64,000 bases of DNA from CAVVXN01 sp963772585 (GTDB lineage Bacteria > Planctomycetota > PLA2 > JAEUHO01), in NCBI GenBank assembly GCA_963772585.1, contig CAVYXV010000014.1, forward strand, positions 248,001 to 312,000, read 5' to 3'. Below the pieces are notes generated by a model. The model was given only the letters and a program-made list of their open reading frames with translations. It had not been told where the DNA came from and did not search any database. The position numbers and the translations under genes are program-made. This document shows, piece after piece, positions 8,779-16,957 of this stretch; within the stretch, counting starts at the first letter, position 1; every line of letters begins with the position of its first letter.

Positions 8779-9414
8779 GTGGCACGACTCATCGCAGAGG
8801 GCGGCAGCGTCGATGGACAGGTCTTCTCCGTCGACCAGGGGCTGACGATCGGCCGGGAGGGCCACAACGACATCTGCCTCGAGGGCAGCCGTCACGCCTC
8901 CCGCGACCACGCGAAGGTCTGGAAGGACGGCGCCCGCAGTTGGGCCGTCGCGGATCTCGGATCGACGAACGGGACGCTCCTGAACGACGCCCCCGTCACG
9001 CGCCACGCGCTCGCCGAGGGCGACGTCATCCGGATCGGCGACGTCCACTTCCGCTTCGAACTCGAGGACGAGGACAAGCCCAAACCGAAGATGCCGTCGG
9101 CCGAGGCCGCCGCCGACGGACCGCCGGATCTCGGCGCGATCCTCCGGGGCGAGGTCAAGCCGCGACCCGCCCGCGAGGGCGCGACGGTGGGCGGGGCGAC
9201 GGCCGAGGGTCTCCACGTCAAGCAGCGGGTCCTCCAGTACAGCAAGAAGAAGGCGGGCGGGAGCCACCTCGGGTACGACCTGGGGCAGATGGCCGGCGGC
9301 ACGAAGTGGCTGCTGGTCCTGCTCGCGCTCGCCCTCGCCGTCGGCGTGTTCCTCGTCGTCAAGAACGTCACCGAGAAGAGCCGGGCGCCGACGGAGACCG
9401 TTCTCCCCGAGTGA
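8779..9414 (+). CDS. FHA-domain protein with C-terminal membrane helix
   Basis: About 211 residues. An FHA phosphothreonine-binding domain spans roughly residues 5-85, with the conserved IGR, SRHASRDH and DLGSTNGT elements. A low-complexity Pro/Lys/Ala linker follows, then a hydrophobic helix near residues 178-200 (WLLVLLALALAVGVFLVV), so the FHA domain should face the cytoplasm. The GTG at 8779 (product MARLIAEGGS) matches family starts; a GTG at 8758 is the alternative. The gene faces the roadblock/MglA cluster across a strong hairpin, and a functional link to it is only suggested by proximity. Confidence 0.85.
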   Translation: MARLIAEGGSVDGQVFSVDQGLTIGREGHNDICLEGSRHASRDHAKVWKDGARSWAVADLGSTNGTLLNDAPVTRHALAEGDVIRIGDVHFRFELEDEDKPKPKMPSAEAAADGPPDLGAILRGEVKPRPAREGATVGGATAEGLHVKQRVLQYSKKKAGGSHLGYDLGQMAGGTKWLLVLLALALAVGVFLVVKNVTEKSRAPTETVLPE

Positions 9415-9465
9415 CGGCCACGGGGAACGAGGGGCGATCGCCGCGGGCCGGAGTCCCCATGCGAA

Positions 9466-9495
9466 ACGGCCGCCGCAGTGTCCTGCGGCGGCCGT
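9466..9495. terminator. Bidirectional terminator-like hairpin
   Basis: A perfect 13-bp inverted repeat (ACGGCCGCCGCAG with its complement, TGTC loop) sits between the convergent FHA gene and the roadblock gene. On the minus strand the stem is followed by a short TTTC run. The position and symmetry suggest termination in both directions. Confidence 0.6.
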
Positions 9496-9523
9496 CCGGG
9501 AACCGGTGGATGGCCTGAGGGGA

Positions 9524-10045
9524 TCAGCTACCGAACACGTCGTCCAGCGCGCCCGCGCTCCCCGCGCTGAAGTCGGCGCTGGTCGTGGCGTCCGCGGAGG
9601 CTTCGCGCGGTCCGCGCGCCATCTTGCGGCAGAAGATGTCTCCGAGGCGCTTGGCCGACTCGGTGGCGTAGAGCCGGACCATGCCGATCGTGGTGTTGTC
9701 CTCGAACAGCGCGGTCAGGAGCGCGCGTTCTCCCACGAGCGAGAGCTGGATGTTGCCCTGCCGCCCCTGGTGGAAGAGCGCCGTGAAGTCCTCCTCGCCG
9801 AACTGCTTGGCGAGGGCCTTCGTCGCGGCGAACGAGCCGGCGACGAGGGCGCTGATCGTGTCGAGATCGACGTGAGCCGTCTCGCCGCGCGCCGTGATCA
9901 TGTGCCCGTCCTGGTCCACCAGGAGGGCACACCGGGCGGCGCTCTTCTTGAGGAACGCATCCAGGATCGCTTCGATCGCCTGGATGTCCTCCTCGTAGAA
10001 GACCAACGCCTGTTTCCTCAGATCGTGATCCTTGATGCTGCTCAT
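9524..10045 (-). CDS. Roadblock/LC7-domain protein (MglB-like)
   Basis: The 173-residue protein carries a roadblock fold between about residues 20 and 140. It shows the pattern typical of MglB-type partners: helix, CALLVDQDGHMITARGE strand pair, LVAGSFAATKALAKQ helix and IQLSLVGERALLTALF strands. MglB-type proteins act as GAPs or scaffolds for MglA GTPases, and the MglA-like gene is immediately upstream in the same direction (38-bp gap). The last 30 residues are Ser/Ala-rich and probably flexible. It is the last gene of the five-gene minus-strand cluster. Confidence 0.88.
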   Translation of the reverse strand: MSSIKDHDLRKQALVFYEEDIQAIEAILDAFLKKSAARCALLVDQDGHMITARGETAHVDLDTISALVAGSFAATKALAKQFGEEDFTALFHQGRQGNIQLSLVGERALLTALFEDNTTIGMVRLYATESAKRLGDIFCRKMARGPREASADATTSADFSAGSAGALDDVFGS

Positions 10046-10083
10046 GACTTTGTTCCCTACCTGGCCCTTCCGGTTCCTATCGG

Positions 10084-11169
10084 TCAGATCCTCTGGAGAA
10101 GGAAGTAGACGACGCCGGCGATGACGGCGCCGAGAAGGACGATGACGGGCAACTTGCCCAGCGCGCTCGGCCCCCTGAGGCCCCGCACGTTGACCATGCG
10201 GTCCTGCATCGCCGCGGGGCGGGTCGCCGTCGCCCGCGCGGGCGCAGGGGGCGGGGCCGGACGCGAGCCGGTGCTGACCTTCCGCGGCGCGGTCACGGCC
10301 TTCGGCGGGGGCGCCGGGCGCTCCGCCACGGCCGTGCCGGCGGGCCTCTGGGGCGCCGCCGCGGGCTTGGCGGGCTTCGGGGAGGGTTGGGGCGCGCGCG
10401 CGGCGGCGGGTTCCGCCACGGGGGCCGGTGCCGGCACTTCGGGCGCGTCCAGCGTCGGAACGAGTGCGGGAGCCGAGGCCGCGGGTTCCGGGACCGGTGC
10501 CGCCGGGATGGACGGTTGCGTGGCCCCGGGAACCGGCGCGACCGTCGCGGACTTGGGCGCGGGGCGCGGGCGGTGGGCGGTGAGCCCACCCTTGTTCACG
10601 CTGTCGAGCACGCGTCCGGCGAGGTCCTTGAGCGTGGGGAAGACGCCCTCACCGCGCGGGGCGATGGCCTCGTGATAGCCGAAGCCCCACTGGTTGATCT
10701 CCCTTTCGAGATCCTCGATGGACATGGCGTCGGGAAGGTCGCGTTTGTTGTACTGGATGACCACCGGGATGTCGGAGATGGCCTTCCCCATCTCCTTGAG
10801 GTTCTCCTCGAGATCCTGCAGCGACTCCTTGTTCTCCTGCAGCTTGGCCGCGCTGGAGTCCGCGACGAACACGATCCCGTCCACGCCCTGGAGCACGAGC
10901 CGGCGCGTGGACTTGTAGTAGATCTGCCCCGGCACGGTGTAGAGCTGGAACTTGGTCCGGATGCCGGCGATCTGCCCCAGGTCGAGGGGCATGTAGTCGA
11001 AGTAGAGCGTCCGCTCGCCGGTCGTGGCGATCGACGTCAACTCGCCTCGCGAGTCGGCCGGCACCTTCCCGTGGACCAACTCGAGATTCGTCGTCTTCCC
11101 GGACATGCCCGGCCCGTAGTAGACGATCTTGCACTGGATCTCCTTCTGCGCGAAGTTGATCTGAACCAT
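10084..11169 (-). CDS. MglA-type small GTPase with membrane-anchored C-terminal tail
   Basis: Residues 1-195 align from memory closely with Myxococcus MglA: CKIVYYGPGMSGKTTNLE (P-loop), LYTVPGQ (switch II region) and VIQYNKRDLP (guanine specificity). MglA GTPases set cell polarity and motility with roadblock partners. Unlike the usual ~195-residue MglA, this protein continues for ~165 residues through a Pro/Ala-rich linker and ends in a hydrophobic helix (LPVIVLLGAVIAGVVYFLL) with only a few residues after it. It should be a tail-anchored inner-membrane protein with a cytoplasmic GTPase. It lies between two roadblock genes in one operon. Confidence 0.92.
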   Translation of the reverse strand: MVQINFAQKEIQCKIVYYGPGMSGKTTNLELVHGKVPADSRGELTSIATTGERTLYFDYMPLDLGQIAGIRTKFQLYTVPGQIYYKSTRRLVLQGVDGIVFVADSSAAKLQENKESLQDLEENLKEMGKAISDIPVVIQYNKRDLPDAMSIEDLEREINQWGFGYHEAIAPRGEGVFPTLKDLAGRVLDSVNKGGLTAHRPRPAPKSATVAPVPGATQPSIPAAPVPEPAASAPALVPTLDAPEVPAPAPVAEPAAARAPQPSPKPAKPAAAPQRPAGTAVAERPAPPPKAVTAPRKVSTGSRPAPPPAPARATATRPAAMQDRMVNVRGLRGPSALGKLPVIVLLGAVIAGVVYFLLQRI

Positions 11170-11193
11170 CGATCGCTCCCTATTCCCTTGTTG

Positions 11194-11547
11194 TCAGGCG
11201 ACGAGTTCCGCCTCGCGCTCGATCCGATGCGCGGCACTGCGAATTTCGATACTGCCCGGTCCGATCTCGAGGCGCGCCCCGAGCAGGACCAGGAGGTAGG
11301 TCGGGCCGGCCTCGACGAGGATGACCTTGCCCTGTTCGGCGGCCACCTCGACCTGCGTGAAGGTCTCGAGAGACGCCTCCCGGAGACTACGGCCGATTTC
11401 CCGCACGATGGCGGCGCCGAGGGCGCTCAGCCGCTCGACGTCCACGCCTTCGCGGACGTCGCTCGCGATGAGGAGCCCGTCGCGGGACAGCACGACGCTC
11501 CCCCGGCCCGAGATCGTCTCGTTGAGCTCGGCGAGGATCTCCCTCAT
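11194..11547 (-). CDS. Roadblock/LC7-domain protein
   Basis: The 117-residue single-domain protein has roadblock features: SVVLSRDGLLIASD strands, an ALGAAIVREIGRSL helix, EVAAEQGKVILVEAG and TYLLVLLGARLEIG. It is the upstream neighbour of the MglA-like gene (24-bp gap), and its ATG overlaps the stop of the TPR/roadblock gene by 4 bases, so it is translationally coupled to it. It probably binds the GTPase or the roadblock-like end of the TPR protein. The short length leaves no room for a second domain. Confidence 0.85.
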   Translation of the reverse strand: MREILAELNETISGRGSVVLSRDGLLIASDVREGVDVERLSALGAAIVREIGRSLREASLETFTQVEVAAEQGKVILVEAGPTYLLVLLGARLEIGPGSIEIRSAAHRIEREAELVA

Positions 11548-12644
11548 CGCTTGCCCCCCAGCGTCCCCTCGAGGTGCAGGGCCACGCGGTCCCATAGGCG
11601 CTGCGGTTCGGGGTTCGCCGGCCAGCGCGCGCCCGTCACGATGCCGCCGATCTCTCCGACGGTCACGAGGCCGAACGGGCCCTCAATCGTGCAACGGCGA
11701 AACGCCCCCATGTCGAACTCGCGGGCGTGACGGGCGACGGTCCGTGCGACCGTGCGCGTGACGTCCACGAGGCCGCTCTCCGCGGACTCCGAGCGTCCCG
11801 TGGGGCGTTCGCCGGGAGCCACGGCCTGAGCGACGAGCGTGCCACCACGCTGGACCATGACGATCTCTGCCGGGGAGCCCTTCTCGACGAGCTGCGTCGC
11901 GGCCCGCTTCGCGCGCTCCTCGTCGAGGCGGCTCACCCGCGTGCGCCGGCTGCCGAGGGGCCACTGCGTGGGTTCGCGGACGAGCGCCCCCTCCACCTCG
12001 ATGCCCTCGAAGATGCCGTCCAGGGGTTCCGCCTTCTTGTCGGTGGAGATGCCCTGGATCTTGTCGAGCAGGGGTTCGAGGAGCGGGTCGCCGCGGCCGA
12101 TCTCCTCCAACTCCTCGACGACGTCGCCGAGATGTCGATCGGCCCCCACGCAGAAGTAGAGCTCCGCGAGGAGCAGGCGCGGCTTGACGGCCTGCGGGTT
12201 GAGGGACGCCGCTCGGGTGAGGCGGCGCTGCGCGACGTGGCCGTCCGGCGCGCGCAGGTCCTCGAAGAACGCCTGCAGACTCATCTCGCCGAGGAGCAGG
12301 TGCGCCGCATCGCGATCCGGATGCGCCGTCGCGTACGCCACCGCCTCCTGGCGCGCCTCGGCGTAGAGGCCCAACTCGAGGTACAGCGAGATCAACTGCT
12401 CGTAGGCGCGGGGGGCACCCTCCCGGGCGATGCGGGCCCGCAGGCTCTGCATCCCGGCCCTCGCCTGCGCACGACGGAGCGTGAGCTCCAGTTCCCTGAG
12501 CGGATCCGCGTCCGGGAAGAGACGGAGACCCTTTTCGACGATCTTGCGGGCTTGGTCGAAATCCTCGGCCGCCAGCTTGCGCTGCGCCTGCTGGACGAGC
12601 CGCCCAAGCGAGGTGCCGCCAAACATGTCCCGGATTCCACCCAC
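11544..12644 (-). CDS. TPR protein with C-terminal roadblock-like region
   Basis: The 366-residue protein has helical TPR-like repeats over roughly residues 10-200 (for example LAAEDFDQARKIVEKGLRLF and AYEQLISLYLELGLYAEA). The C-terminal third (RRCTIEGPFGLVTVGEIGG) looks like a divergent roadblock-type sheet, an assignment from pattern only. The start gives MGGIRDMFGG. The gene is coupled by ATGA to the next roadblock gene and follows the DUF4388 gene after 181 bp. It is probably a cytoplasmic adaptor in the GTPase cluster. Confidence 0.75.
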   Translation of the reverse strand: MGGIRDMFGGTSLGRLVQQAQRKLAAEDFDQARKIVEKGLRLFPDADPLRELELTLRRAQARAGMQSLRARIAREGAPRAYEQLISLYLELGLYAEARQEAVAYATAHPDRDAAHLLLGEMSLQAFFEDLRAPDGHVAQRRLTRAASLNPQAVKPRLLLAELYFCVGADRHLGDVVEELEEIGRGDPLLEPLLDKIQGISTDKKAEPLDGIFEGIEVEGALVREPTQWPLGSRRTRVSRLDEERAKRAATQLVEKGSPAEIVMVQRGGTLVAQAVAPGERPTGRSESAESGLVDVTRTVARTVARHAREFDMGAFRRCTIEGPFGLVTVGEIGGIVTGARWPANPEPQRLWDRVALHLEGTLGGKR

Positions 12645-12825
12645 GGAAACCTCCGCTGGCCGGGCGAGGGACGCCGCGGCCCAAGGGCCTATCGGCCAGC
12701 CCCCGGACTGGGATGAAGCCGGTAGACAAGGCCCCTGAACGGAATCGGGGACACGGGGCCGGACCTCCCGCGCGGAGCGGAACGCGGACGCGTCGAGGCG
12801 CGGGGCCCGGCGTAGCGCCGAAGGG

Positions 12826-15800
12826 CTACCGCTCGATCGCGTAGAGCTTGCCGTCGGCGAGCACGTAGACGGCGTCGCCCAGCGGCAGCGGGGCCTGGGT
12901 CACGGTGCCGGGCACGGGGCACTGCCATTGCGTGGCATCCGGCTGGTCCACGCGGGCGGCCCGAAGCACGCCGTCGGCGCCGGCGGCGTAGAGTTCCTTG
13001 CCGTCGAGCGCCAGGTGCGCCACGTGATCCCCGAGGCCCGCGACCCGGATGGGGTTCCCGCCGGGGGCGAGGAAGTGGACGCCGTCGCTCTCGATCCACG
13101 CCACGCCGGCGGGCCCCGCGGCCGCGCGCGACGAGGTGGGCGCCGCCAGGCCGAGGCGCTCGAGCTGTCCGTTGCGGGTCACGACCCGCGCCTCGTGCGC
13201 CTTGCCGCCGAGCAGGACGGTGTCCTCGCCTAGCGGAAGGGCCAGCACGAGGCCCTGGCCCGGAGAAGACAGGGGGCGCACCGCGCCGGAGTTCGCCTTC
13301 ACGAGCCACGCGCCCCCGTCGCGGGTGGTCATGAGCACCCCGTACGTCGCGCGGACCGGATCCTGCGCCGGCGGCGCGTCGAGGGAGCGATGCCACACGC
13401 GCTCCCCCGTGAGGAGCTGAAAGCCGTAGATGTCGCCCCGCTCGTCGATGACGGTGACGATTCCGTCGTGGAGTACCGGCGGCCGCTTGAGCTGTCCGAG
13501 GATCTGCACCTCCCAGGGCTCGGAGAGCGGCGGGCGAATGGCGAGCGTGCGCTGACCGAGCAGGCGCCACTCGACTTCGCCGCCGAGGGACCCGCCGGCC
13601 TGGACGGGCTCGTGGCGACGGAACGCCTTGTGCGGACCGAGGGCGCCGACGTCGGCGCGCACCGGCGTGAGCGAGCGGCCGTCCGAATCCAGCAGCAAGG
13701 GGACGTCACGGGAGGCCCAGAGCGCCTTGACGGGACCGCGCGGGGACTCCAGGACCCACTTCGGGCCCTCCGGGAGCTTCGCGGAGATCTCGGGGACATA
13801 GGCGCGGACGTCGTCAGGCTTCTCCGAGATCTTCGTGAAGCTCGGAAGCTGGAAGCGCTGCGGAACGTGTCCGGGCAGCTCCAGGGTGAGCTCGGTGCCT
13901 TCGAAGGGCGAGTACTCCAGCGTGCAGGGCGTGGTGCAGTCCAGGGGCTGGCCGTCGAGGCGGATGCGTGCGCCGTCCGGCTCGCTCGCGACGGAGATGG
14001 GCACGCGGATCTGGCGAGTCAGGTCGGAGTCGAGCTGGCTGGCCAGGATGTCCACCGCCTTCAGGAAGGCGGCGCGGACGTCGCCGCTCTCGCGCAGGTG
14101 GTCGAGCTCTTTCCGGTTCTCCTCGAAGCGGGCGATGTAGTTGTCGACGTGCGTGAGCAGCACCCCGGCGTGCTCGCCCTGGCCTTCCTGGTCGAACGCG
14201 ATGCTCTGCGCGAGCACGAGGTGCGGCCGCGCCGCCATGAAATGGCCCTCGGCGTACGCCTTCTTGCCCGTATCGAGCTCGCGCGCGGCCTCGTCCCGCG
14301 CGCTTTGGATGACCGTGCGAGCGCGCTCCTTCGCTCCCTCCAGCCTGGACTCGAGCTGCCGCAGGACGGCGCCGTTCCGTTCGCCGTGGGCCGTCGCCTC
14401 GTAGCGATCGATCTCCTTGGCCAGCTCCAGCAGCGCCGTGCCGGCCTGCGTGGCCAAGCGGTCCGACTCCTCCAGGAGGCTCTGAGCGGTGGCGCCGAGA
14501 CCCGTGTCGGGCTTCTCGCGCTTGTGCGCGGCGGCGAATCGCTGCGCGAAGTCGTCCACACGAAGGTCGATCTCCCGCTCGGCCGCGGTGACGGTCCTCT
14601 CCGCGCGTGCGCGCACGCGTCGGATCGCCCGGCCGGCCTCCTGGTTGTACGTCCACCAGGCGGCACCGACGCCCAGCACCAGGAGAGCCGTCACGACGAG
14701 GGAGATCGCCATCCGATGGCGGTGCTTCTCGCGCCGCTCCTCGCCGTCGAGGAGCTGCAGGCGCCCTCGCGCGTCCTGACGGGACGGATCGAGGTGGAGC
14801 GCCCTCCGGAGGAGCTCGCGCGCTTGCGGCGCGCGGCCCTGGTGGAGCAGGTTCTCCGCTCGCCGGCAGAGCGCGGCGGCGGCCTCCATCCGGTCGCCAC
14901 CGTCGGCGTAGAGATCGGCGAGGACCAGCAGATCCTCGTTCGGGGCATCGCCGTTGTGGATGTACTGGTGCAACCGCTCGGCCGCGATGAGAGGCTGGTT
15001 GACGGTCGTCGCGCCCTGGATGAGCTGCTTGAGGGACTCCAGCGCGGGCGCCTTGCGGTCGTGGAGCCAGGGCCGGTGCTGCAGGTAGAAGTCGCAGACC
15101 CGCGTTGCCGTGGCGAGGTCCCCGTCCCGCAGCTCGAGCGCGCGATTCATCGCGTCGAAGCGCGGGTGGACCGTATTGGGGTCCTCCTCGTCCGCCAGTT
15201 CGGCGAAGGTCTCGAGCTGCACGGCCGCTTCGAGCCGATGGCTCGTGAGCTCCAGCGCGTCGGCCAGGTGCAGGCGGGCCTCGGGGGCCGCGTCGCCCCG
15301 TTCGATCGCGCGACGGAGAAGGGGCAGCGCGCGCCCCGGCTCGCCCCGCGTGAGGAGGTCCTCGCCGCGAGTCATGAGATCCTGCGTGGCGACGGGGCGG
15401 ATCCCGCCTCCCTGGACGAGCGCCGCGGCGAGCTGGACCGCCGTGAGCTCGTCCACGTGGCTCGACCCGACGACCTGGTCCAGCGTGCGGTACCCGTCGA
15501 TCCCGGCGATGACGAGGTCCGCCGCTTCGGGTTCGACCTCCTCCTGCGCCAGCGCCTCCTCCAGGTCCACGCTGAGGCCGGTTCCCTCGTAGACCTCCTC
15601 CATCGTGGGCACGATCTGCTGGAGCTCGACCCACTGATCCATCTTGCGCGTGAGGTCGAGCAGCAGCCCTTCGACCACGAGCCCCGGCTCGATCGGCGCG
15701 CGGGGACGGCCGTCGGGCCAGTGGTCGGTGCCGTCCGGCGCGAGCACGCGGCCGTCGGCGAACTCGAAGCGGGTGATGGCCGTCAGCTGGAGTGTCAGGA

Positions 15801-16143
15801 AGCGCTCGGCGACCGCCTGGTTGCTCGTCTCGTGGAGCACGGCCTCTTCGAGCGCGCCGAGATCGCGGAGGACCTGCCCCAGGTAGGCGCCGGACGCCTC
15901 CTGGATCTGGATCGCCCGCTGGAGCCGATCGTCCCGCACCAGCGCGCGCCTCCGGAGCACCCGCTCCAGGGCCAGGCTGGCGCCCGGATCGCCGTCCACG
16001 AAGGCGACGAGCCCCTTGTCCACGTGGACCGTCTGGGTACCGCGCTCGGTCTCCAGCACGAGGGTGCCCACCTTCCGGTTGAAGGCGAGCATCTGGAGCA
16101 ACTCCCGGAGGTTGAAGGTCTCCAGAGTCCCCTTGATCGTCAC
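12826..16143 (-). CDS. DUF4388/TPR/PEGA/beta-propeller membrane protein
   Basis: The 1105-residue protein starts at GTG. Residues 1-110 are a DUF4388 (PATAN) domain opening with GTLETFNLRELLQML. Helical and TPR-like repeats follow to about 470, then one membrane helix near 478-500 (AISLVVTALLVLGVGAAWW) and a charged helical or coiled-coil stretch. A PEGA-type repeat lies near 716-766 (VASEPDGARIRLDGQPL), and a PQQ-like beta-propeller fills roughly 785-1105, with IYGFQLLTGERVWH as a typical blade. N-terminal modules should be cytoplasmic and PEGA/propeller periplasmic. It heads the MglA/roadblock cluster, suggesting it links an envelope signal to the GTPase; that role is inference. Confidence 0.85.
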   Translation of the reverse strand: MTIKGTLETFNLRELLQMLAFNRKVGTLVLETERGTQTVHVDKGLVAFVDGDPGASLALERVLRRRALVRDDRLQRAIQIQEASGAYLGQVLRDLGALEEAVLHETSNQAVAERFLTLQLTAITRFEFADGRVLAPDGTDHWPDGRPRAPIEPGLVVEGLLLDLTRKMDQWVELQQIVPTMEEVYEGTGLSVDLEEALAQEEVEPEAADLVIAGIDGYRTLDQVVGSSHVDELTAVQLAAALVQGGGIRPVATQDLMTRGEDLLTRGEPGRALPLLRRAIERGDAAPEARLHLADALELTSHRLEAAVQLETFAELADEEDPNTVHPRFDAMNRALELRDGDLATATRVCDFYLQHRPWLHDRKAPALESLKQLIQGATTVNQPLIAAERLHQYIHNGDAPNEDLLVLADLYADGGDRMEAAAALCRRAENLLHQGRAPQARELLRRALHLDPSRQDARGRLQLLDGEERREKHRHRMAISLVVTALLVLGVGAAWWTYNQEAGRAIRRVRARAERTVTAAEREIDLRVDDFAQRFAAAHKREKPDTGLGATAQSLLEESDRLATQAGTALLELAKEIDRYEATAHGERNGAVLRQLESRLEGAKERARTVIQSARDEAARELDTGKKAYAEGHFMAARPHLVLAQSIAFDQEGQGEHAGVLLTHVDNYIARFEENRKELDHLRESGDVRAAFLKAVDILASQLDSDLTRQIRVPISVASEPDGARIRLDGQPLDCTTPCTLEYSPFEGTELTLELPGHVPQRFQLPSFTKISEKPDDVRAYVPEISAKLPEGPKWVLESPRGPVKALWASRDVPLLLDSDGRSLTPVRADVGALGPHKAFRRHEPVQAGGSLGGEVEWRLLGQRTLAIRPPLSEPWEVQILGQLKRPPVLHDGIVTVIDERGDIYGFQLLTGERVWHRSLDAPPAQDPVRATYGVLMTTRDGGAWLVKANSGAVRPLSSPGQGLVLALPLGEDTVLLGGKAHEARVVTRNGQLERLGLAAPTSSRAAAGPAGVAWIESDGVHFLAPGGNPIRVAGLGDHVAHLALDGKELYAAGADGVLRAARVDQPDATQWQCPVPGTVTQAPLPLGDAVYVLADGKLYAIER

Positions 16144-16313
16144 GTCAGACTCCGTTCACGGTACCCCGATTGCGGCCCACCGTGGGCAGTCGTAGACTGC
16201 TCGCGGCGGAGCCCGGGCGTGTCCCTATCGGCCCGTGCGACGCCGCGGTGTAGGCCCGGTCCATCCCCCATGAACCTCCGGGCCCTTCAAACTCGGGCGA
16301 GGACGGCTCCGCC

Positions 16314-16853
16314 ATGACCAGGAAGTCGCGACCGTGGGGGGCGCTGCGGGCCCGGTGGTCGGCGCTCACCTGGACGGTGAGGGGGCGTTGGTCCCTGAAG
16401 CGAGGGCACCTCGCCAAGGCCGTCTCGGCCTTCGAGTGCGCCGTCTCGGCCCGCCCGGGCGCCTTCCGCCCGCTCTTGAGGCTCGCCTACGGCTACCTGC
16501 TCTCCCGGGACCCCTGGCGGGCCCACCGCACCCTCGCCCAGGCCCGGGAGGCCGATCCCGTCCGCTTTGTCCGGGAGGTCCCCCCCTGGCTCGGCCGCCT
16601 CGGGATCGAGCCGGCCCTGTGCCGCCGACTCCTGGGCGCCGGGGGCCCGCGCCAGGACGGAAGCCCCAAGGTCGCCCACCCGGTCCGGGCCGGGCGCCGG
16701 CCCGCCCGGCGCGTGGAACCGGGAAGCCTCCCTCTCGGCGACTGCGTGGATCTCGACGAGTACGCCCGGTTCCGGGCCATGCCGCCCATCTCGGAAAGCG
16801 AGCGCGAGAGCATCGACTGGGACTCCGTCCTGGAGGATCTGCTCGATCCCTGA
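16314..16853 (+). CDS. Small basic TPR-like protein of unknown function
   Basis: The 179-residue protein is Arg-rich at both ends. Residues 25-75 resemble one or two TPR units (LKRGHLAKAVSAFECAV then LLRLAYGYLLSRD). The C-terminus is acidic (ESERESIDWDSVLEDLLD), like a short docking tail. It is divergent from the DUF4388 gene across a 170-bp gap and lies about 105 bp before the first squalene-oxidase-repeat gene. No enzyme motif was recognised. Coding support rests on the TPR-like pattern and frame composition. Confidence 0.6.
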   Translation: MTRKSRPWGALRARWSALTWTVRGRWSLKRGHLAKAVSAFECAVSARPGAFRPLLRLAYGYLLSRDPWRAHRTLAQAREADPVRFVREVPPWLGRLGIEPALCRRLLGAGGPRQDGSPKVAHPVRAGRRPARRVEPGSLPLGDCVDLDEYARFRAMPPISESERESIDWDSVLEDLLDP

Positions 16854-16957
16854 TCCTCGCGCGCGGCGTTTCCCGGCGAACCCGTGGGCGGCCTTTGCCG
16901 TTTCGCCCGTTCAGGGAGCACCCCGTTCTGGAAGCGCAGCTCCCCGGGGAGGCCGCC

